A DNA stretch of 50,720 nucleotides from Hypsibius dujardini (lineage: Eukaryota; Tardigrada; Eutardigrada; Parachela; Hypsibiidae): NCBI GenBank assembly GCA_001579985.1, contig LRSR01012301.1, positions 1 through 50,720 of the forward strand, read 5' to 3'. A program made the position numbers and the translations under genes. A model generated the notes under the pieces. That model was not told where the DNA came from. It ran no database searches and saw only the letters and a list, made by a program, of their open reading frames with translations. How positions within the stretch are numbered: position 1 is the first letter of the stretch; every line of letters begins with the position of its first letter. Shown here piece by piece: positions 31,034 to 40,220 of this stretch.

Positions 31034-33042
31034 TGAAGGATTGGCTATTGTGCATTTTCCCAAAGATCACACACTGTTAGTACTGTCCATCAAAAAATTC
31101 CAGCCTGTGCCATCTCGCCATGTGGCGAAACATTCCCTTCATCTTGTGAAGACGGGAAAATCTTCATCAACAACTGTCTACCAGGGATTCCTCATGTTTG
31201 CCTCGTACGGTAAGTACATTTTTGTGGAAGATTGATTACTGCATCTCTACAGTATGTAGTACTAGACCAATTTTCACCCTGTTTCAGGTGAAACAGCCGG
31301 AATTTCTGCGAGCAAAGAATGCGACCAACAAATGAACAAGGAATTCAGAGAGCAGGCATACAGCGACGGGATAAAGCTGGCGCAGAAATGCGGAATAACA
31401 TTGAAAAAAGTAAGCGCTTTGACAGATTGTATGCGTTACACTTGGCTGAAAAGACTGGATTCTGAAAAGTATCCCTGAGAAAAAGTGCCAAAAACTGATG
31501 ACGTTACATCAGCCAATCAAGCAATCATTCAATCGTTGATACCCTGTATGAAAGTTGCGTACGGTTGCAGGGAGTGTGTAAGGACGTGAGCGATACACCG
31601 GAGGCAATCTTTACACGAACCCCTGAACCTGCAGCACAATCCGGTCCTGCTTCAACCTCATTTCCGAATACAGCTCAAGAGGTTGCCCAATTACTACAAC
31701 ACTTTAGAATTTCATGTACTGTATGGAGTGCTGGTTTGAACGATTTTTCACTTATATTCATAACTTGATTCTTCCAGTGTGTCTGCAAAGCTCAGTGGGA
31801 AGAACACATGAAAAACTTCAGGCAGCTTAAAGAGGAATGGATGAAGGAGATTCAGGTAAAAGCGTATGATTGTAAACTTATGCGAAACGCGCGTCATGTC
31901 GATTGCGAATCAATATTCCGTATAAACGTGAAAACAATCAAGAAAAATGCTTCTTCTCCTCTAGACAAAAGTACAACGAGAGCATGAAGAACTGCAGAAC
32001 CGACTGCTAAAATCTGTCCAAAAGGTAAGTGTGCAGTCAAAAGCAGAGTCAGGGAAAGATAAACAGGCAGACAACCGAGCAAACAGACAGACAGACAGAC
32101 AGAGACAGACAGACAGACAGCAGACAGACAGACATACAGACAGCTGTTGAGGTGCTAGAGTATATTTAGGTACGGTACTAAGCGCTGCGGAATAAGAGGC
32201 ATTTGGTTTATATTTCTGTAGAAGATTGACAGCCGTGTTGAAGCGCACGTTTGCAACGCGGAGCAGGAAATAGCCGGACTTTGCGTGGAGCTTATCAACT
32301 TGACCGTCAAGATGAACAATCTCCCGGTACGTGCAGAATCTTCTGCTTTTTGTGAGGTGTTGGTGACAGTATTTTTGCTCAGTAGTAATAATTTCGTGCG
32401 TTTATAGGTTGCTGTTGCGAGTGAGATTGCGTTTGAAGAAAACAACGAACCTAAAACTGTGGATCAGGTCGCACAAGAATACACTGTACGTGAACTATTG
32501 ATAAGACTCACATCAGAGTTAAAGCTTACTGAATTGTGATTATTATATTATATATGAACAGAAGAATAAGCAACGTTTCTGATTTGCAGAGTAAACTTAT
32601 TGGGCGAGCTGACATTACCGACTGGAGAATGGCTACTGGCATCGTCATGGCAGACCTTTTCACCTTCCATGAAATGGCGACCAGCGTCGTTACGCCACGC
32701 GGGGCCTCGATGTCCGAAAAGAACAAGAATCTGCTCGACAATAGTCGTGTTCAAGTTGTGCGAAGTAAGTTGCATTGTCAGCCCTGTGTTTAAAAGCGAC
32801 TTGACCTTAAACGATTCTGTAACAAATTTTGATGAGAATTTTCACCTTTATTTATAGAATTTGTGAAGCTCTTATGCGCCGAGAAGCGCATGCCTGTGCC
32901 AAAATCTTCAGATGTGACTGTGAAGATGAGTTCTTTCCTCACTACAAAGCGGGGCCAAAAGCGCAAGCTGGAAAAAGACAGCACCAGTGCCGACGCGGGG
33001 GAAACTACTGGTAGTGACGATCTCTCGAACACCAGTAGCTAG
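31034..33042 (+). CDS. BEN-domain protein with coiled coil (BEND5-like layout)
   Basis: Nine coding exons: about 31034-31209, 31288-31409, 31571-31720, 31778-31855, 31965-32024, 32222-32326, 32408-32485, 32590-32764 and 32858-33042. From the first clear codon, 31041, this gives 373 aa with all phases consistent. The N-terminal AIVHFPKDHTLLVLSIKKF resembles the short N-terminal module of BEND5-type proteins. A Lys/Glu-rich coiled-coil region spans about residues 147-195. About residues 262-320 fit the BEN fold: IVMADLFTFHEMATSVVTP, then LLDNSRVQVVRKFV. The tail is basic then acidic. BEN domains bind DNA or chromatin, often as repressors. The start is unresolved: ATG at 31023 meets TGA two codons later, so a short upstream exon or a lost start is likely. 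One intron (32025-32221) carries a CAGA tract. Confidence 0.68.
32077..32145 (+). repeat. CAGA microsatellite in BEN gene intron
   Basis: Short interrupted (CAGA)n. Confidence 0.9.
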
Positions 33043-33599
33043 CGCCTAGTGTTCAGTGTGGGAATTAGGCACTTTTTAGTTTTTTGTTTAGTTTCTAATG
33101 CCTGATTTCAGGCTAAAAATACAGCTGAGCAGCATCACATAAACAGTGGCTTTGTTTACGACATGCTAGTTTATGAACGAAAAAGTAAAGGTAGTTTTGC
33201 CTAGTTCAAACTCATCATCAGTCTCAACAAAGGCAGTTTCGGGAAACGAAAATTCACCTTGGAGACCAGCCCTAATTAGCCTAAACTACTTTATTCCTAC
33301 GCGGAAGTAGCCGTTGGTTGATGCTATCTTAGTTTGGCTCAGTCAACTAAAGTAAACTTAGATAGCGCTGAGTATTCCTCTATGTGAATATAACATGGAC
33401 TGATCATCAGCGCTAAGGTTGTCAGAACTCGACTAAGCTTCCCTAAATTGCTCAGTTTATCTTAGCGCTGAGGTACATCTTTCGCATCGGGCAGGATTGC
33501 CTCCGGGAGAGCGGACAAGTAGGGGTTGCGGGTGATCTGCACACTATGCAGTCTGTCCATCGGCGGATATGTCAATTTTAACCCCCTGCAATGGAAAGC

Positions 33600-34250
33600 A
33601 ACAAAATGGTTTAGGGACCCGGCTTTCCCTTGGCGATCTGAGGCGTGTCGGGGGGGGGGGACGGCAAGCCTGCTGGAAGGGAAATTTCACCACGCCCTCG
33701 AACCTGGTGAGGGGCAAACTTTAATATCTAAAACCCATAACTTATTTGTGCTCCCTCGTTCCACAGAATTTTCAGCTTTTTAACTCTGTCTAAAGATTCA
33801 GATAATCAGAATTAGAGGCGACGTAAAGCTCAATAAAGTTTCAGCAACTTTTGAAACATTAGATATTATAAGTGGGAAACACATCTGTTCTACGTGGAAA
33901 ACCTAGTTTGAAGTGAAGTTTAAATAACTATGTTTTACCTGACGACCGTCTAATATATACGAGTTTGTATGTATGTACAGTATAGACACTTCTTTCCGTT
34001 TAACCAATTATTTTTGGATCCCCAGGTAGTTGTGAATGAGTGCCCTTATGTGAGTGACGATGAATAATAAATCTTCAAGTAACTAATAACTAATAATAAT
34101 AAACATTTATAGGAGATAAAAAGTTCCCAATGTTTATTATCTGGATATAGAGTTACGCACATTGGAATTAGAGCGAAATAAAGCTAGGTTCACGTTTTTG
34201 GAAGCTTTGCAATCGATCAGTGTTTGTTGGGAAAGTATAACCGGGTGAAG
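33600..34250. other. Decayed intron of LRR copy 1
   Basis: Lies between the exon-1 and exon-2 remnants. Contains a G run at 33650-33660 and AT-rich sequence; no other gene. Confidence 0.5.
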
Positions 34251-34607
34251 TAATGATACACGTACCTCAAGGGATGACGACACATATGTGAGAGCCTCCC
34301 AAGGGAACCTTTTAAGTTGGATATTCTTTTCCAAGTAAAGTCTCTTGAAAACACTCCTGGCTTCCAGCATTCCGCTGTCAGTGTTGGTGGTCAGGGTGCT
34401 TAGGGACTCGAATGCGTTTGTCATGATACCTCCAATAGCACACTCTGCGAACGAAAGCGATTCAAGTCCGGTGAACCCGGCCAAGAACTGCTTGGTGATT
34501 TCCAGCAGCTGGAGCTCCGTGAATGAGAGCGTAGCAATATTCGCACGGTTGATATTTTATATATATTACATATTTATTTTATATCTATATATTATTATTT
34601 ATATAGC

Positions 34608-36823
34608 TGCTATTCTAGAATGCAGCTATTCGAATGGCTGTACCTATGTACTTATGTAAAATTTTGAATTTGAATTTGGGTTGAAATATGGAGTGAATTG
34701 TAAACGCCAAAAATTGAGTGAATTAGTATTTCCATTCTAGTTGACAATTTGAAAGATTTGGTTAAAGCACGCCTGCGCTGGAAATAAATCGGCAGCTTCT
34801 GGTTTTGCCATTACCATATTTCCTCAAAGCCGGTACGGTGTACTTGTGCACTTAGAAACATACTTGACTAGGTATCGGGCAAGTACAGTAGAATCCAGTA
34901 TTTGCAACTCGAAATAAGTATTTCGTTATGAAACGTGGAGCAACACTATTGATTAGCCCTGTTGTATTGCTCAAAATTGGCTTGGGCGAGTGAAGCACGC
35001 GCGCTGACTGATTAATTCAGGATCACATTGAACTTTGTTCCTACATCAAATGGTCAGTACCGTCGTAATTTCATTTTAATATTAATACCTCAACTCTGGT
35101 TGCAGATTTGAAGCTGATACAATATACTATTAGCTTATTTTTTATTCAAAACCTTTTATCCACTTTTGCACACGGAGGCATTTTTTAACTAGACAACGCA
35201 AAAGCTAAACTTCCTTAAGTTAAGATTTGTTTGGGATAGTGCACAAATAAGGCATTTATGTTCAACGTCGTATTAGATAAAAAGGAAAATATTTGTTTCG
35301 TTGGCTGTGCACTTAGATTTGTGGAATCAATACATTTTTGCCAACTTTGAACACTTCTCTATGAGCAAACATGGCCCAAATATTTTTCAAATCATAGCAA
35401 ACTATAATCGAACATATGATTGCTACAATCATAATTAGCTACAAGATTGCAGGCGAAACTGAATAGAAGATTAAAATAAAATTACAAAAATATTGTTTTC
35501 AAAAATAATAATTTTTATGGGAGGAAATGTCCTTCGTCATGGATGCACAAGTTCCAGCAAGACCTGAACTGGCCAGTTAGCATGTGGGCCTAACGCGCAC
35601 ATGTCTATTTTGAGCCTCAAACCATGACTGACCAATGGTGTTACTTCAGCTAGACGTGCCCAACCATTGCAAATTGCCGGTACTAAATAGTACTCGTACC
35701 GGGGCACCGGTTGTTACAAAACAAAGGCAGTTACAAGTGCGGGCTTTATTTTTGCAAAAGTTTAAAAGTAAAATAACGCGCGTGTTGGTCAATTCGGTTG
35801 AATAATTATTTACTAAAAAGATGACGAATACCCATTCAATTGTCAAATTAAAAATTTTAATTAGTTAGACTTGTTTATGGCGGCATGGATTTTTCGAAGA
35901 CCGTCAGCTTATATCGACGTTCCAGACATTTGATCTTTTACTTATTTTTCTGAAAAACTGAAATTAGTATTTTTGTTCTTCAATTTTGCAATCAGCCTTC
36001 CGCTTGTTGGGCGATGCGTGTATTACCTATGCGTCAGTTGCTCAAAAAAGTAAAACCAGCTTTTGAGAGAAAGATCGTGTGGTCTGAATGTTTTCAGTTG
36101 TTTCAAGCAAACAAAATCAAGCTAAAATGGCGACCCATTTTACTATTGCTAGAGTTTGGCTACACCATCTCGAATATTTTTTTCCCATGGTTAAAGAAAA
36201 TTATTGCAAAGTGGAGTGCGCTTTGCAAATTCTATTTTCATTGATTTAGCTGCTTTGATAATTTTTTACGATCAGACTATTTTAAATAGTCCTTGTGCTA
36301 ACCAATTAGACTGACTGCTGGGCGTCTGTTTCAGTTTTCAAACGACAACCCCAAAAACAAGTTTGGGGTCTATTTTCAGTAGTAGCCTTACTATCTTTAG
36401 CCTCACTATTCTAACTTTTTTTTCACTTCGATCGTGTGTCACTGCATGTCCATATGCGTGCGCCCGCTCACAAATCACAAAATGCATGTGATGTATGCGG
36501 AATTAAACCAGTCGTTATAATTGTGAGATTCCAGTATCATAATGACAAAAATTCAGTCTGCCATTGTGGTTCCAAAAACATTTTTGGCAGAATTTCAAAA
36601 TTTGGAACAGGCACAACGTCCGAACGAAGAAGGTAAGGTGAACCATTGTACCTAAATATGCGAGTATTTAGCTACAAAAAAATATGAGTATAGCTATTCA
36701 GACAGGTTTATCATCCTATAGCAAGTGGTATCAGAATACAGTAGCACATACGTATGCCAGTACCTGGGTACATAAGTACATAGGTACAGCCAGTCGGATA
36801 GGTACAATGCAGAATAGCATCTG
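34608..36823. repeat. Segment bounded by inverted GTAC-rich repeats
   Basis: About 50 bases at 34608-34658 (…GGCTGTACCTATGTACTTA) recur inverted at 36769-36823 (TAAGTACATAGGTACAGCC). The 2.1 kb between is AT-rich with only short frames (for example 36014-36244) that I cannot support as genes. It could be an unrecognised element. Confidence 0.45.
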
Positions 36824-37134
36824 GCGTTTTAGCAGGTTAGTACCTAAGACATCAGTACCCAGTGTTAGGTCTACCCACCGTAAGTTGGATAGTTAACAAG
36901 TTTATTAGACTGATAGTAAAGACTGTTAGAGAAATAAACTGAAAGAAAGAAAAGAGGAAGTAGAACTGCCCGTAGAAATAAAAAACACATTATTATATGG
37001 TAAAGTTTTAACTATAGAAATGAAGGCAAATAGCACATACATCAGAATAGGGTTAACAGAGTAGACAGAGTTACAAACTAAGTATGATACTCGTGAGTTA
37101 AAGATCTATAATGATTGGATATGAGGACTTGTTG

Positions 37135-37345
37135 GGCGTGGTCCAACACCAGGTACTTAGGTTCATAGGTACAGCCTCTTTGATAGGTACACCGTGTTGA
37201 AGCTGGTACTACTGTACCTAGTCATGATTGTACCTAGGTACACAAGTACATAGGTACAGCCTTTTATATGCACACCATATCAAAGAAGCTGGTACTCTGT
37301 GCCTAATTAGTTGTACCTAGGTACGCAAGTACACAGGTACATGCT
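37135..37345 (+). repeat. GGTAC-rich tandem units
   Basis: Two to three units of about 85-100 bases. Each contains GTACCTAGGTAC, AAGTACA(T/C)AGGTACA and AAGCTGGTACT. Related to the inverted pair at 34608 and 36769. Confidence 0.7.
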
Positions 37346-37544
37346 TCAAAACTGACCACTAAATATATTTTTGATGCTTGTAGCCAAAGTCGCCAAATCT
37401 CCTGCACGGGACCAGTGAAAGGAATTGCAACATTTCAACAGAAAATCAAACAGGCAGACAGGCAGACAGAAATGCAAACAGCGAAACAGATAGTTCTGAT
37501 TGCCTGATCGTATCCATTTGTGTTGAGATGCAACTTTACGCAGT

Positions 37545-38171
37545 GACGTCACCAGTTGTACTTGACGCCGTCAAAGACGCACTTTTCTAAAGGCTGACGT
37601 TTTCCAGTTTGTCCAGCCGGAAATACGACAATTTTGATGTCGCGATCGGATGCCGCACATGTCTCCAAAAAACTGGGGTTATAGATGTAGTTAGAACGGC
37701 CGTCAAGGAATATAGCGTTCTGAAAAAAGGGTAAAATCTCTCAGAATATTTATTACATACATTGTACTAAGTACTTTAGGTAATTAAACATTGCCAGTAA
37801 AACTTATAAGTGCAACTTAAAATACAAGGACGTTACATGCTGACTGATTTTTTGATTGTATATCATACACAATTGATGTGCTGATTGAGGCAAGTGAACC
37901 ATTGATTGATGAATTACTGAGTGAACATCATCGAATCAAAACAATCAAACATTCAACCCTGCAACTGATTGATGTGTTGATTGAAGCCGGTTATCCTATG
38001 GTGTTTGGAAATATGCAGACAAACCTCGAGATCAGGCAGTCTTACCTTTCCCTGTAACATGGTCGGAATCAGCACGTTTTTTACGTAAGATGTAAATGTG
38101 GTATCATCCATTCATCCCGATTTATTGGTGCAGACAAGGACTTCCTCCTCGGTGTTTTCCGGACGAATCTT
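37545..38171 (-). pseudogene. Tigger/jerky DDE transposase fragment
   Basis: Exon pieces 38171-38046 and 37719-37545. The first reads VLVCTNKSG, then a stop where Trp is expected, then MDDTTFTSYVKNVLIPTML. The second reads NAIFLDGRSNYIYNPSF and DIKIVVFPAGQTGKRQPLEK. These follow the DDE_1 order (SGWM…F…P, LLLDGHxSH, PxxTTHxxQPLD), with HSSH changed to RSNY. Joined directly to an LRR gene start at about 38172. Confidence 0.75.
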
Positions 38172-38369
38172 GGAACGGTCTGCGAACGGACAGAACCGGT
38201 TGCACAAACCAGACAGCGTAGAACGAGATTTAATAGGACGAAGTGGTCTGCCATGCTTGCGTGTTGATGAACCAAAACGAAGACCGAGAACTTTTAATTC
38301 TAATTAAAACAATTCACCACCAAATTTCTAGGCGCAGTGGCGTTGCTTTCCAGCGTCAACCCTCCTTCG

Positions 38370-38585
38370 CATTTATACTTCTCTCATTGAGCTCTACACT
38401 TATACAGTCGTTCTGGCCTTATCGCGCTCCGAGATATTTGCTCAATTGTTGAACGATGGTCGAGCTGGGAACTGTCAGTCATTTAATCGGGGGATTTTCG
38501 ATAACTTTGTAAGCTTTTAGTTGACTTTCGTTTCATACGGCGTGCAAACACATGACAGAGTGATATCACTATCACCCCAAGGTGA
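38370..38585 (-). promoter_or_regulatory. LRR family promoter block, copy 4
   Basis: Coding strand: TATAAAT at about 38373-38380, next to GCGAAGGAGGGTTGACGCTG. CGCGATAAGGCCAGAA (GATA type) lies about 45 bases further upstream, and GTGATATCACTCTGTC beyond that. The same order occurs upstream of the copies at 42572 and 46135 and at 48.9-49.2 kb. Confidence 0.5.
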
Positions 38586-38587
38586 TA

Positions 38588-39328
38588 CTGTAGAGTCCCG
38601 ACCCATCCGTGGCACTTTTTGGACCCCCCAGTAAATCAGACCCGGTGGGCCAAAACAACTGTTACGCTTCAATCGATCAATCAAGCGCTTGTTTCTCCCA
38701 TAACTGCTGACCGAAAATTTCGGAGCTGTAAAAATATCAATCAATCGACCAATATCAATATAAAACTTTATTACATTTACAAATCTGACTCCATCTCTTC
38801 ACCATCACCAGATCCTTCACCAAACTCTTCCTCGGAAAAAAAGCTAATTTCTAAAAAGTCTTGATTTTCATCATCACCGACCACTTCATCGCCGATTTCA
38901 CCGCTGATTTGATTTTTATCTATTATTTCGGCTTTCACGAAAGAATTCCGAACAGTATCAAAATCAACTGCTTCCCAAGCCGCAGAAATCATGTTGATGA
39001 AGTCCTGCCGGCCAGGTTTTTTTAGGTATCCTCCTTTCGTTTGAGCGTTGTTGTCAAGGCGCCACTTGTGATACTCCGCCTTGTAGAAGGACTTGAACAC
39101 TCGATTCACCATAAAGTTAAGTGGTTGCCATTTTCCCGTCATTCCATCAGGATGAATCAATCGATCGACTGCAGGAAGGAATCATGAAAACTGCAACTGT
39201 GAATCGCTTACGCAATCAGTCAATCGACATGTGCGGTCTTGTGGTTCGCACATTTTTGCAATCAATCAAAATGGTAGCTTTTTACTGTGTGATGACGTAG
39301 GTGCTACGGATGGGTCGGGACTCTACAG
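38588..39328 (-). mobile_element. Deleted pogo/Tigger element with both ends
   Basis: 741 bp. Inverted ends begin CTGTAGAGTCCCGACCCATC, close in style to pogo/Tigger termini, with TA on each side (38586-38587, 39329-39330). The empty site is seen in other LRR promoters. Contains only the transposase C-terminus. Confidence 0.88.
38777..39169 (-). pseudogene. Tigger transposase C-terminal exon
   Basis: HPDGMTGKWQPLNFMVNRVF matches the PxxTTxxLQPLDxxVNxxFK end of DDE_1 transposases. It is followed by KKPGRQDFINMISAAWEAV and a long acidic tail. An acceptor (ttcctgcag) precedes it; upstream catalytic exons are deleted. Confidence 0.78.
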
Positions 39329-39518
39329 TAACCTTCTCGTGAGCTGGCAGACGTCTGACTCAGAGGAGTTTACCGTAGATGTTCGAGTTTCCTTCTTGCA
39401 GGTGCGACCGATAGAGAACTGCACACGCACTGTTGACGTAACTTTATAGCGTGACGAAGGGTGACAAGGTTCGTGGACTTGAGGCCCGGAGATTCGCTTC
39501 ATGATTATCGAAATAGTA

Positions 39519-39592
39519 GTGTTGGTACGGTGCGGATAGGACCGCGGTTTCGGCATATTAAAACAGCGGCTCTACTCGCACCGTACCAACAC
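39519..39592. mobile_element. 74-bp hairpin MITE
   Basis: GTGTTGGTACGGTGCG and its inverse at the ends, TA at 39517-39518 and 39593-39594. Confidence 0.8.
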
Positions 39593-39722
39593 TATAAAAT
39601 AGGAAACTTCAAATGCAAAGAGCCAGTGCTAGCAAACATATATTTAGCGCTGCTAATAGTAATGTTATTAGAGTCGGTCGCGACCATTTACCTCTTCTGA
39701 TCACTTAATCGAGGACAGCTAC

Positions 39723-39804
39723 CTTCATTCTTCTGCTTGGCCTGCTTGGACAAGAATTGGATGTTGCGCAGTCCCTCCGAACCAAAGATCCAGACGACGA
39801 TCAT
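39723..39804 (-). other. Isolated exon-like stretch
   Basis: Minus-strand ATG frame MIVVWIFGSEGLRNIQFLSK followed by QAKQKNEG and a donor (GAAG|gtagct). Looks coding, but no partner exon was found and I do not recognise it. Confidence 0.25.
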
Positions 39805-40220
39805 ATCGCGCACGTTTGATAGTCAGCGTCAACGTTCTATCAAGTGGCGGCGGGGGTGGGGGCTATGCCATGACTGACACATACATTAAATACCCTTTCT
39901 GCCCATAGGATCAACATTTTATTGGAAAAGGTGTAATGTCCATTGTAACTACTGATGACTTTTTTTAATGAATCGTACAAATTGTTTTTTAATTGATAAT
40001 GGTATAAGCCAACACGTTTTGGTAAATCTTTCACAGATCGGTATATCAATGGTATCAAAATCAAAAGGCAAACCGGATTCCGAACAAACATATTCCCATA
40101 CTAGCACCATTCTATAGAAATATCAGGTAACGGAAATCATTTCGCAAAAGGAATCGTTTTCCTGAAAGTGGGGAGCAGAGGGACGGAATCGGAAAGGCAG
40201 TGAATGATAGAACTCTAAGA
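39805..40220. other. 3' flank of LRR copy 2
   Basis: Presumed 3' UTR and intergenic sequence; nothing else recognised. Confidence 0.5.

Larger units (their letters stand above)
30347..33491 (+). mobile_element. TIR-bounded insertion carrying a BEN-domain gene
   Basis: The left end reads CCTAATGCGAAAG. The right end, inverted, reads CCCGATGCGAAAG, so 11 of 13 match. CA flanks both ends (30345-30346 and 33492-33493), while intact LRR copies have one CA there (GTGTCAGGATTGC in the 40.2-42.6 kb copy), so the target site can be read. Subterminal motifs TTAGCGCTGAG, ATAGCGCTGAG and CAGCGCTAAGG recur near the right end. No transposase frame is present. It could be a non-autonomous element that captured a host gene, or a rare gene-bearing transposon. 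Confidence 0.6.
29990..34560 (-). pseudogene. LRR family gene, copy 1, split by an insertion
   Basis: Three pieces of one decayed copy. The exon-1 part (34555-34258) has LAGFTGLESLSF and YVSSSLE but lacks the signal peptide and first LRRs, cut at an AT repeat. The start of exon 2 (33590-33494) has NPYLSALPEAIL and an internal deletion. The rest of exon 2 (30344-29990) has NGNRCEGCALKSMIAWAAEL. The last two are separated by the 3145-bp BEN-bearing segment. A conserved Cys is Tyr here (ADYRVNC against ADCRVDC), and the C-terminal anchor is missing. Not functional. Confidence 0.82.
38172..39500 (-). pseudogene. LRR family gene, copy 4: signal peptide and promoter only
   Basis: MADHFVLLNLVLRCLVCATG then SVRSQTV (38254-38174) is the family signal peptide. 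The frame then runs into transposase sequence. Its upstream region (38255-38585 and 39331-39480) matches the promoters of intact copies and is split by the 38588-39328 element. Confidence 0.8.
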
